NCBI GenBank assembly: GCA_943704425.1
Contig: CALSCP010001670.1
Span: 19,623 to 49,042, forward strand
DNA length: 29,420 bases
Source of the DNA: Ministeria vibrans ATCC 50519
Taxonomy: Eukaryota > Opisthokonta > Filasterea
Reading direction: 5' to 3'
The notes under the pieces were generated by a model that ran no database searches, was not told the DNA's origin, and saw only the letters and a program-made list of their open reading frames with translations. Shown here in pieces: positions 12,904 through 22,856 of this stretch (positions within the stretch are counted from its first letter, which is position 1; each line of letters starts with the position of its first letter). The position numbers and the translations under genes were made by a program.

Positions 12904-14394
12904 TCATTCCGTCTTCATGGCGTCCTCCTTTTGCTTCTTATCAGCGTAATACGTGCGCACAGTCTGCAGATCCTTATCGCCACGGCCACTCAAGCAAATG
13001 ACAATGTTCTCTTCGGGCGACATGGTGCGAGCGAGGCGGATGGCGCCGTACACGGCGTGGGAGCTCTCGAGAGCGGGAATGATGCCTTCGCGTCGGGTCA
13101 GCACCTCAAAGCCTTCCATCGCCTCATCGTCCGTCACACTTGTGTACTCGGCCCGCCCCGTCTCCTTCAGATGCGCATGTTCAGGCCTGCAAACAAGAGA
13201 AGTAAGTCAGTCGGTGGATGTGTCAAGAGTGTAGCGGGCCAAGCGTACCCCACGCCGGGATAGTCAAGGCCAGCAGAGATGGAATGGGTCTCCTGGATCT
13301 GCCCATTGGCATCCTGCAACACATAGCTGCGGTTCCCATGTAGCACACCGCCTGAATAGCCATGGGTCAGCGTCGCACACCCGGCCGCCTCCACGCCAAC
13401 CAGACGAACACCCGCATCCTCTGTAAACGGATGGAACATCCCAATGCAGTTGCTCCCTCCCCCAACACACGCCACAACTGCATTCGGCAGTGCTCCGTTC
13501 TGCGTCAGCATCTGAGCGCGCGTCTCACTAAAAACACCAACCGTGAGATGGGACAAAGCGCGACAGATAATCGAGTACCGACCAATGACCGATTGGAATT
13601 CGCGGACCATAACGGGATAAGGATGGGGACCGACAGCCGAGCCGAGACAGTAGTACGTGGTGTCGACGTTGCTCACCCAGTACCGCATTGCCTCATTGAC
13701 TATGAGTAAATATCAGAGAGTGAGTATAATGCATGAGTGTGAGTCTGTGATTCGCTCTTCTTTGACTGACCTGCGTCTTTGAGTGTTCGTGATCCAGTTT
13801 CAACAGGAATCACTTTCGCACCCAACAACTACACACACAGAGAGAGAATAAGGCATACAAACTATACTTTGTATGGCACACACCTCCATTCGAAACACAT
13901 TCTGCTGCTGTCGCGCACAATCCACTGCGCCCATAAACACCACCAGCTCAAGTCCCAAATGTGCACATGCAGTCGCAGACGCAACTCCATGCTGTCCCGC
14001 ACCCGTCTCAGCCACCATTCGTGTCTTTCCCATTCGCTTGCACAAAAGCCCCTACACAAAACACAAAACACAAAGACACACCACACTCCGTCAGTTGACA
14101 TTCGGGAACAATTTCACATGTTTCTTCCGATGTTAATTATTCACAATAATAATAACAATAATAATCATACTGTAATTATTATGATTACGAGCCTTTCCTA
14201 TTATTACCTGCGCAATTGCATTGTTGATCTTATGTGCTCCCGTGTGATTCAAATCTTCCCGTTTAATCCAAATTTTCGCTCCCTAAACATACGAACAGAG
14301 AGGAGAAAGAAGCAAAGTGATGGAGGGAGAGAGAGAGAGGAGAAAGAAACAAAGTGATAGAGGAAGAGAGAGAGGAGAAAGAAACAAAGTGATA

Positions 14395-14486
<92 letters not shown>

Positions 14487-16019
14487 AGAAGGGCAAAAGA
14501 AACAAAGTGATAGAAAGAAAGAGAGAGAGAAGGGAGAAAGTAGCAAAGTGAAAGAGAGAGAGACAGACAGGCACACGCAAAAGGTCAATAAAACACACAA
14601 ACTCAACAAAAGAACAACTCACATTGGCATATTCCGTCAAACGCGAGGCCAAATGGAGCGGAGTGGGACGGCCAATATACTGCGAGAAGCCCGCAAGGTC
14701 CGCCTGAAACTGACTATCACTCATTGCACTGCGGAACGACCGTTCAAGCTCATCCAACGCACTCACAAGTGTCTCCGGCACAAACCGTCCGCCAAATTCT
14801 ACACACATTCAATTGATCTTGTGGTGACATCTTCCTCTAACAATGATTTACCGCCAAAATTTGCTTGTGCGCGAAATGCTCGGTCAGTGTCTGATTCTTC
14901 AAGAGACACTTTTGGGGAAGATTGGTCGTCTGTGACCGAGGCAGTGTCACGAGCGGATTTGACTTGATCAGCGGTGCGACCAGTGACTTGAGCACAGTAG
15001 GCGAGAGTGGCGCGAGTGACGTCGGAGGGGACAGAGACATCTTTGAGGGAGCGAATGATGGCTGAGCCAATGACAACACCGTCGCCAAGAGCACCCACGG
15101 TGACAAAGTGCTCGCGGGTGCTGATGCCAAACCCAATGGCAATGGGAAGGCTGGTATGGGAGCGTACGCGCGCGATGAATGCCGGTAGTGCTGTGCTCAC
15201 TTGTGTGCGCTCACCGGTGACGCCCAACACAGAGACGCAGTAGATGAACGCGTCGGCGCACGAGACTAGCTTGCTCATGCGCTCCGATGTGGTCGTGGGC
15301 GTCAGCAATGGAATGTAGCTCAGCTGATGCGTCTGGCATGCGCGACGGAACTCGTACGACTCCTCGGGTGGCAGGTCGACAATGATGAAACCGTTGCACG
15401 TTGCCTCCGCCGCTGCTCGCACCAGCGTGTCTGCCTTGCCATCGCCATACTGCACAAACATCGACGAGTAGCCCATAAGCACAACAGGCACAGTAAGACC
15501 CTGGGCGCGCGCCGACTGCAGGAACGCCAGGCATTGATCAATCGAGTTGACACCCTGAGAGAGTGCCACCTATAATAATTATTAGTATCATATGGTCAGT
15601 GAGAGCTCAACACAAAAACATTCAAACACTCAACAGCCACTCGACATACAAGGTTGCTGGCTTGAATGGTGGGTCCTTCGGCTATAGGATCGGAGAAGGG
15701 CACCCCAATCTCAATGACATCCGCTCCGCCATTCTAACAAAGTTGAATAGGGTTTTATGATTTTTTAAAAAGTGTCTGTGATGCAACTTTTGCGTTTCGT
15801 GTCATGACAGTGACCAGAGCGCTACCTGAAGGGCAAGCAGCGCATCAACATATGATTCTCGAGAAGGATACCCTGCTGTGACAAAGGCAATGAAGGCAGG
15901 GCGCCCTACAAGACGACAGAGAGTCACACAAGTGAGAAAGAGAGAGAGAGAGAGAGAGCAGAAAATGTGTCACCTTCGGATTTTGCCTGAGCAAACGCCG
16001 TTCGCAGTCCCTTTGACAT
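12904..16019 (-). CDS. TRP5: Bifunctional tryptophan synthase, alpha-beta fusion
   Basis: Makes L-tryptophan from indole-3-glycerol phosphate and serine, the last two steps of the pathway. Eleven exons on the minus strand: 16019-15974, 15905-15826, 15733-15650, 15569-14852, 14798-14623, 14282-14208, 14051-13884, 13828-13771, 13699-13579, 13527-13249, 13186-12904. They give 695 residues; yeast TRP5 has about 707. The alpha domain (about 1-265) has [11 protein letters not shown] with catalytic Glu50 and GFGIS near its end. The position of E. coli Asp60 is Glu ([10 protein letters not shown]). The beta domain (about 303-695) has [11 protein letters not shown], the PLP Lys386 in [13 protein letters not shown], Glu408 in [11 protein letters not shown], the phosphate loop GGGSN and a C-terminal SGRGDKD. 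The intron 13528-13578 is 51 bp, in frame and free of stops, so it looks coding in a naive translation. Diverges from TAF10. Confidence 0.96.
14310..14560. repeat. (GA)n array flanked by five copies of the 20-bp intronic motif, tryptophan synthase intron 5
   Basis: (GA)n spans about 14398-14482. Motif copies start at 14310 (aagcaaagtgatgg form), 14347 and 14382 (aaacaaagtgatagagg forms), 14500 (aaacaaagtgatagaaag) and 14541 (tagcaaagtgaaagag form). The array lies in the 340-bp intron 14283-14622, the longest in the gene, and reads as (TC)n on the sense strand. Confidence 0.92.
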
Positions 16020-16194
16020 GTTTCTCCTGCACTATCAACGAGTACAAACAAAGCAAAGCGCAAAAGTTCAAATTAGAGTGATCAGACTGTGTGAACTGAG
16101 TGCGAAATGAGACGTTTCAAATCACACGATCAATCATAATTATTAGTCGTTCACGAGACACGACTTCACTCTTTTTTTTTCTCTTCCTTTTTTC
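16020..16194. promoter_or_regulatory. Head-to-head intergenic region of tryptophan synthase and TAF10
   Basis: Only 175 bp separate the two divergent start codons. It contains a short AT-rich segment (16130-16147) and a T/C tract just before the TAF10 ATG. It must serve both genes. Confidence 0.45.
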
Positions 16195-16897
16195 ATGTCC
16201 GACTCTGAGGAACATCCGTCGTTGAAGCGAGCTCGCCTTGAAGGTGAGTCGATAGTGTGTGTCTGTGTGGCTGCTCACATGCGTGTGTAGACGCAGCGGG
16301 ACCCTCGACAGCGCCCATGGACGTCGACAAAGGTTTGTGGTCCTCTCTGCGTTTCTTTGCAGCGCTCACTCGCTCTCCTTGCAGATGCGCCGTCGTCGTC
16401 GTTGGCCCAGTCTGACCCGGCGTGGACTGCAGACGCAACAACAGACAAAGACCCGGTCTCTTTGACGCATATCGGTCCGCAAAAGCACAAAAGGATCAAA
16501 CAGTGTTTGATGTTAAGTGTTATGACAATCGTTTTTCGACCTTTCTCCTCTCTTCTCAGACGACGATGGAGCATTGGCGCAGTTTCTTTTGCAACTCGAC
16601 GACTACAACCCACTTGTCCCGGACTCGGTCACCAAATACTATCTCAATGCGTGTGGCTGTGATTGTCCCGATCAGCGAGTGTTGCGGCTCATTAGTCTGG
16701 CATGCCAGAAGTTTGTCTGTGAAATTGCCAGCGATACAGTGACGACAAGCGGGTGGAAGGCAGCGTCGGGGCAGATGGGCAAGCAAAAACCAGGGCCGTC
16801 CAAGGAGAAGCATCGCCGGGTGCTGACCACGGAGGGGCTGGTAGAGGCACTCAAGGAGCACGGCATCAACGCTGCCAAGCCCGCTTACTATGTCTAA
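16195..16897 (+). CDS. TAF10: TAF10, histone-fold subunit of TFIID and SAGA
   Basis: Core-promoter recognition and co-activator subunit. Exons: 16195-16243, 16291-16332, 16385-16504, 16560-16897, giving 182 residues. The third donor (T|GTTTGA at 16505) is the least certain; other phase-1 donors nearby would change only a few linker residues. The first 70 residues are a disordered Ser/Asp/Pro leader. The conserved C-terminal domain starts near residue 72: ALAQFLLQLDDYNPLVPD, SVTKYYLNACGC, RVLRLISLACQKFVCEIA (histone-fold helices), then a Lys-rich loop, VLTTEGLVEALKEHGIN and the family's typical ending AAKPAYYV. It lies between the tryptophan synthase promoter and the convergent glycosyltransferase gene. 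Confidence 0.94.
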
Positions 16898-17044
16898 TGC
16901 GCGCGCGCGCTCTCTCTCTCCATCACACACTCACTCACTCACTCACAGACTCACCCACCCACCCACTCACTCACGCACTTACTCACTCACTCTTGTTCAT
17001 TGTATAATTTGAAAATCGGCTTTTATTATATAATAATATTATTA
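16898..17044. repeat. CACT-type repeats in the TAF10-glycosyltransferase convergent spacer
   Basis: Just after the TAF10 stop comes (GC)n, then (TC)n, then repeated ACTC/ACCC units to about 16993. An AT-rich segment follows that ends at the stop of the opposite gene. It probably holds both 3' ends. A minus-strand AATAAA lies at 17022-17027, 17 bases past the glycosyltransferase stop. Confidence 0.8.
17022..17027 (-). terminator. AATAAA polyadenylation signal of the glycosyltransferase gene
   Basis: The hexamer starts 17 bases downstream of the TGA stop on the minus strand, inside an AT-rich stretch. Confidence 0.5.
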
Positions 17045-17740
17045 TCAATACGGCTCTCTGATATCTCTCTCGTGATTGAGAAAGTGTTGTCGGACAGGCG
17101 AGTCCTTTGGCAGAGCAGCAACTGCATCTGCCACAGAACGCACTTCCATCGTCGCGCGTTCTTTTGCGGCAAACTCACGGTCAGTGGAGAGACGCGACTT
17201 GTACTGTGATAGGTAGGCGGGGGCACTGGGAGTCTTCATGCGCTGTTTGCGGGCGTTTGTGACGCGCTCGACATCAGGCGGTGAGCGGCCCCATCGTGAT
17301 GACCCTTCACCCAAGTGGGTGCGGAACTCAATGAGAAAGGCACCTGTGCGCCAGCCGTGCTTGCGTGCACGCGCGTTGATATCGTGGTCATCGTTGCCCA
17401 GCAGGTAGTTGACCTCGTCAAGATACCCTAAGGCACGTACTCGTTCTGCGGGCAGACATGTTGGTCCACGATTAGCTGTGAGCCCCAAGTGCAGTTTGGT
17501 GTCGTGTGCCGTTTTGGCGAGCGACTGTTCAATGTTGGATCCGCATCGTCCGTAGAACAGGTTGACGCTGCCCAGACCGTGCGCACAGCGGCCGGAAATC
17601 CAGAAGAGATCGTCCCACAGTCGGTGAGGAATGCAAAGGTACTCATTCCAGCTCTGCTGCACCATTCGCATGTCGTCCTGGGTCACAACTAAATACCTAT
17701 AAAATGCGTTTAGGTTAAAGAGGGTAACTGAGTGTGACGC

Positions 17741-17817
<77 letters not shown>

Positions 17818-18636
17818 AACAGTCTTATTGTTGTTGTGTGTTTACTTTCCGGTGGCCGCTCGCATTCCAATGTTGTTTGACGAGGCTTCAAAGACCCCTG
17901 AGAGTGTGCGGATGTAGCGAATGTGGACAGGACAGACGTGCTCGTAGGTGCCCGCCTCGCATGCGTCTGTGATGGCCTTTACCGCCGCCATGCCCAGCTT
18001 CTCCGAGTCGTCTTTGCAGCCATCAAAGACAATGACGTACTCAAAGACGCCGGTGGAGTAGCGGATCATGGCCGTGAGATACTCGGTGATTTGCGCCTGA
18101 CGGTTGAAGACAGGCACTATGACACTGTACTCGATGGCGCCCGTCGTATTGGAGTAGGGCGCACGCCACCATTCATCAATGAGCACCGGCGGATACTGTA
18201 GTGGCTCTGGGAGCATCTCGGGAGCGTGAATGACGGCGCGTGACGTGCGCAACCACCACTGATCAGGTTCCATTTTGCCGCGAATCGCTTCGTCCACTTG
18301 AACCGTCTCAAACAGCGTGTCCACGATGGGGTGCGGCACGCCAATGTCGTGATGACCGTCGGCGCTCTCGGCCACGGGCGCTTGATCGTCGTGGGGCGCA
18401 GCCAGGACGGCAGGAGCGGCGGCAGGAGAGTCCTTGTCGTCGTCTTTGGTCGGATTCGCCTCTTTGCCAGCGTCAACGGGCCGATCGACGTGCACACGCA
18501 CGGGAGCGATCCACCGCTGTGCATGCGGATCCGGCTTCGGTGCTGCGGCTGCCGTGCGGGCTTCAAAGAGCACTCGGAAGGCAATGCCGGTCCACAGCAC
18601 AAACAGCACCAGAGCACACGCACGCAGTTTCCTCAT
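17045..18636 (-). CDS. Type II membrane glycosyltransferase, GT2-like (GT-A fold)
   Basis: Probably a Golgi or ER lumenal sugar transferase; donor and acceptor cannot be read from the sequence. Two exons, 18636-17846 and 17696-17045, joined in phase 2 within Lys264, give 480 residues. The frame extends upstream to a GTG, but the first ATG is at 18636. A short basic start (MRKLR) is followed by one hydrophobic segment (about residues 5-22, ACALVLFVLWTGIAF), a signal-anchor pattern. A Pro/Ala/Asp-rich stem runs to about 160. The catalytic region begins YSVIVPVFNRQ with YVIVFDGCKDDS. It continues after the junction with VVTQDDMRM (in the DxD position) and ends with GNDDHDINARARKHGWRTG, the acidic acceptor-site block typical of GT2-like enzymes. 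The only intron holds a long (AC)n repeat. Confidence 0.85.
17746..17815. repeat. (AC)n microsatellite in the glycosyltransferase intron
   Basis: About 35 AC units, (GT)n on the sense strand, fill roughly half of the 149-bp intron 17697-17845. Confidence 0.95.
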
Positions 18637-18820
18637 CAATCGCCGCACGGGGAAAAGGAGGAGGAGGAGGAGAAGAAGAAGGGGAGGAGGGCGGTTGTCG
18701 CTGTGGTAGACTGGGAGTCCACGAGCACCGTATCAATAAGAAAATGAGTCGAAAATTCTGATCGCGAATTCGCAATAGATGAATTTTCATTCAAAGTTCA
18801 AACGATTTTCATTCAATGCA
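18637..18820. promoter_or_regulatory. Head-to-head intergenic region, glycosyltransferase and RhoGAP-Rubicon genes
   Basis: 184 bp. The side near the glycosyltransferase is GA-rich (18652-18690). The side near the RhoGAP gene has two direct copies of attttcattcaa (18783-18794 and 18805-18816, 22 bp apart), the second overlapping the bases just before the ATG at 18821. The paired element could be regulatory; this is inference only. Confidence 0.45.
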
Positions 18821-21800
18821 ATGGAGTCACCTTCAAGGCCGATAGGTACCCCTCCGGCATCTCCATCAGCTCCTAGCTCTATTCGCATCCCAGCGTACTT
18901 TGGCGTGGCACTTGTTGAGGTGCGCTGAGACCAAAGAGAGAAATTAGTTTTTGTTTTGAAAATGTCTCTCTCTCTCTTCCTTTTGCGCTCAGCTCCTCTC
19001 CAAGAGCGGCGACGGCAGCGGCTCCAACGTACCCAGACTTGTAGTGTTCATCTGCTCGCGCATCCTGCATCATTTGGAGTCGCTCACGCAGCGTGGGGCG
19101 CCCGCACTGCTCCTGGCCATCCACGACATGCTGGACGGCGAGTCGCCTGCACTCGATGTCAACGCTCTCGCGCACGCCCGCGCCAAATTCAACGACGGCG
19201 ACTTCTCCGACGCGCCCCTGCCGCTCTTGTACCGCCTTCTCTTTGCCTTTGTGCGCGAGCTTCCACAGCCGCTCGTTCCCTCAACAATGTACTCAGACGC
19301 ACTGGCACTCGTCGCATCCCATGCTCGCTCTGCCGGGCGGGCCATAGCCACCAACGGCAACTTTGGCGCCTGGCTTGCGAGCTTCTCTGATCTCCAGGCA
19401 CGCTCGCTTGAGACCTACCTTGCCCAACGGCAGCACCCCGACGACGACTGCGACAGCGTCTCTGCTATGGGTGCCAGCCACCTCGACGAAGATCAAGTCC
19501 GCCCTCTCGCGACTGTTTTTGACCGCTTTGCTTTTAGCTGTCGCTCGTCGTTGTCGGCTCTTGAAGAACTTTACTTTGAATTACCTCGCGTGAACCGCCA
19601 CACACTCGAATATATTGGTGTGTTCTTTGCCAAAGTCGATCTCATTGTGCGTCGCACACTCAGCACCACAGCAACACCTACTGTAGCAGCAACAACAACA
19701 ACAGCAACAGCGCCACCATCATCATCAACAACGACCTCCACAGACGACACACGTGATGCTCTCGTTGCTCAACTCACTCACTCGTACCAGCAGCATCCCT
19801 CCGCCATGCTGCGCACTGTGGCCTCATCGCTCGCCCCGCATCTCCTCCGCCCCATCGCCTGGTCTGCCTCCGGCTCCGCTGCCCGTGCCCGCACTCGCGC
19901 TGCACAGGCTCACTTTCTTCTTCTCTTTTTCTTCTTCATCAAAAAGAAGGTCAGTTAATACTATTCTATCAACAACAATAATGATAAAAGTATAATAATT
20001 TATTATAATAATAATATTAATTTTATTGTTATTATTGTTATTTTTAAAATAATTTATTAATATTAATTATTGTATTATTGTTTGTATATTGACATTGATC
20101 ACCGTTTAGCACAATCTAATGACGGAAATGGAACGAAACGATCTGGACCGGAGTGACAACGAAGTGCTCGAGTCGCTCCTGCTCGACTCAGTCCCAGCAT
20201 CCGTGCGCTTCCGTCTCGCCTTCTCGTCGTCTGCTCCTGCCTCAACAGGCTTTATCACGGCGCGACGACTTGACTCTCTCTCCTCCTCACATCTTCCCTC
20301 TTTGGCTGTTACTCAGGCGACTAGTGCAATTCATCACAGCACGCAACACACAACCATCAGCGCCACTCGACGATCAAATGTGCCACTTGTGAGCTCTGCT
20401 TCCACTGGCCATATCACTCACAGCAACAACAACAACAATGTCAGTAGCAGCAGTAGGAGTAGTAATATCAATCATGAGAACACCACCGACATCCCACATC
20501 TGCGCGACCGTGCTCTCTCCATCACTTCCACCTCCTCCTCCATTACCAGTGTCGACTCAGGCGGTCTCACCACTGCCCTCAAATACGAACTCCCCGACCG
20601 CCCCTCAGACATTGGCGCAGGCGACATGCTCTTTGCGGGCGCACGTCCACGCGCCCAAACCCACCACGGGCCCTTCCCCAATCCCGTATCCGATCCTATC
20701 TTTGGCGTGGGTGTCTCTCCGATGCTGCTCAATCCCTCGCCAACCTCACAGCGCGATCATCACTCGTCACCCACTGCACACCAACAACAGCCACATCCAC
20801 CCGCATCTCCCACTCCCGTAACAGCCACCAGCACCGTCCCCACCTTTTTTGCACAGCTCTTCTCCTCGGCCATTCCTTCCGCTCTCCAACAGCACTCTTC
20901 TGCCTCATCCACCTCCACTTTTGTCGACCTCTCCGTTTCCCAACTCGTCGATCCGCCCGTCATTCTACCGGCTCCTCTTCAAGCGTTTCGCGATGAGCGC
21001 AGCCGCAAATCCAACGGAGGAGCAGACATCCCAAAGACAGTCACAGGGCAACGCGTCGAACCCTTTTCAATCAAGGTCCATTTGTATTCGGACGACAACG
21101 AACAACAAGAAGAAAAAAAAGAAGAAGAGGAGGAGCAGCAACAACACCAGTCGTCGGCCCTTGACGCCCCGGCACGCGCAGAAGAAAAACAAGGGGCAGA
21201 AGAAGAAGCTGTGCCATTGGAGTCAGATGTGGATTCAGCGACACACACGGCAGACACACTGTTGAATCACGATGTGCGCAAAAACCTTGTGCTCTACGGG
21301 TACCAGCCTGATTTTGATGGGATTCTGCACGACGATCAATCGGTGGTGTTGCTAGACTGGCTCCCTCGTAGCCCTGATTGGACACGTGCATTTCTTGCTG
21401 ACTCGCCCGCCTTTAGTGCCTGGCTGGCGGACCCAACCACGCGCGACACGACCATTGACACTACGCTTCAACGACTGTACAACATGGCTGATCGACAGTC
21501 TATGACAGAGGCACTACCGTCGCCCAACCAAGCCGCACTCTGTCCGGGCTATGCACTCCCACAAATGATTGCGACGGCACACCTGAAAATGGACGACACC
21601 GACGAAGCACGCCCGAGTTCGTTGCAACAGCAGAGCAACAATGCAAACGTATCGTGTCGTCGTCCCACCTCCACCTCTTCCTTTGGTGGCCATGTGAATG
21701 CGTTCCTTCCCGCCACAAACTATGACCAGGCGCTTGCCTTTCCACGCACCCACGCCAACATTGCTAGCGCCGCATCGACACAGCAGCAACGGCACAACGT

Positions 21801-22746
21801 CAGTCTTGCACACATGTTCCTCACGGCACACCCGCCCATCAAGGCACCCTACTCGTACGACCGCGAGCAAGACGTGCTCAACCACAAGGCCATTCCTAAG
21901 TCGCTTCCTCCGCCCGTCCTCTCGTCGTCCTCCGCATCCGCCGCCTCCACCTCCACTCTCATGCAAGATCCTGCCTGTGAGCTCTGTGGCGCCACACGCG
22001 CTCTGCGTCGCATCAACTGTGCCTATTGTTCGCGTCTTGTCTGTGCCAGTCCTTGCGCCGAGACAGCCTCGCCCGTGCCCTGGCGGGTCGTCTGCCTGGG
22101 CTCCTTTGACGCTGTCCGTGTGTGTCGCCAGTGCTCGGATCATCTTCATGCACACTGGTCGCTACCCCTTATTGAACTGGACCGTCTCTCACAGACGGCA
22201 GAAGTGGCGTTGGGCGAGCGTGCGTTGGCCTCGCTGCGTCACCACCGCGACCAATGCATGCGCCACATTTACCTACAACTGATTCCGTCGTGTCCGGCAG
22301 CACACCATTTGCTAGCACTTATCCCAACGCATCTGGTGCCACTATTGCTCATCCACCAGCATTCGACGGGCGCACAGTTGTCCATGGAACAGTTGTACGG
22401 ACTGCAAAGCAGCGGACGTCTTGTGACCGACCTTGAGCGGGTCTCTCGCCTGCTGACATGCCACTGTGCCGTCTGTCCACATTGCCTCTTGTCCACTCCT
22501 GAGTGTGGCGCAGGCACGGGCGTGTGTCGTGCCTCGCGTCTGCTTCTTTCTATCCACGGCGACTTGGTGCTGTGCAAGTCCTGCGCACGCTTTGTCCATG
22601 GCTTCTGCTGGAATGCTGTTGTCGACGAGTGTGTCTCGTGCGCCCGCGTTGACAGCACAGTCTCTGTCCTTGATCCCAACTGTGCCTGTGATCCTTCCGC
22701 ATCCACCGTGTCACTCTGGGACAGCGCCGCACTGGATCACTTTTGA
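18821..22746 (+). CDS. RhoGAP-like domain fused to a Rubicon-homology zinc domain
   Basis: Three exons, 18821-18919, 18993-19949 and 20110-22746, all phase 0, give 1230 residues. The N-terminal module (about 27-345) follows the RhoGAP pattern: FGVALVELL, NVPRLVVFICSRILHHLE, LLFAFVRELPQPLVP, LPRVNRHTLEYIGVF and SSLAPHLLRP. The block that should carry the arginine finger (GIFRxSG in active GAPs) reads PALLLAIHD, with no Arg, so GAP activity is doubtful. A long Ser/Thr/Gln/Glu-rich linker follows. The C-terminus (about 975-1203) is Cys-rich and matches the Rubicon-homology domain (RUBCN, PLEKHM1, DEF8) in order and spacing: CELCG, CAYC, PWRVV, PLIELDRLS, a helical middle, LYGLQSSGRL, CAVCPHC and terminal CKSCARFVHGFC plus CVSC. 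In animals that domain binds Rab7 on late endosomes. If the 160-bp AT-rich intron at 19950-20109 were not spliced, the second part could start at ATG 20119. Confidence 0.83.
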
Positions 22747-22747
22747 A

Positions 22748-22753
22748 AATAAA
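22748..22753 (+). terminator. AATAAA polyadenylation signal of the RhoGAP-Rubicon gene
   Basis: The hexamer begins one base after the TGA stop (stop ends at 22746), leaving almost no 3' UTR before the signal. Confidence 0.55.
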
Positions 22754-22786
22754 TTGTATTGAATGTACATCTACAATCCACATCAC

Positions 22787-22856
22787 ATCTACATGACCTT
22801 CTTCTTTTTTTTGTTGTTTATTCGTGATCTACATGACCTTCTTCTGTTTATTCGTG
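22787..22856. repeat. Short tandem duplication at the 3' end of the sulfurtransferase gene
   Basis: The segment atctacatgaccttcttct followed by gtttattcgtg occurs twice, at 22787-22826 (with an extra T-rich insert) and 22827-22856. Each copy carries TTTATT (AATAAA on the minus strand). The second copy includes the sulfurtransferase stop codon. Confidence 0.85.
22847..22852 (-). terminator. AATAAA containing the sulfurtransferase stop codon
   Basis: On the minus strand the last codons read GAA TAA followed by A, so AATAAA spans the whole stop codon (22850-22848). A second AATAAA lies 30 bases further on (22822-22817), in the other copy of the duplication, and may be the one used. Confidence 0.5.

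Noticed and set aside
13779-14357. Plus-strand ORF of 192 codons, rich in Asn/His
   Set aside because: It is antisense to tryptophan synthase exons 6-8 and their introns and reads through AT-rich and GA-rich intron sequence.
20119-22746. A separate 875-residue gene starting at ATG 20119
   Set aside because: The frame is open upstream to a TTTAG acceptor at 20109 in phase with the RhoGAP exon, which has a GTCAGT donor and no stop before it. One gene is preferred, but transcript evidence would be decisive.
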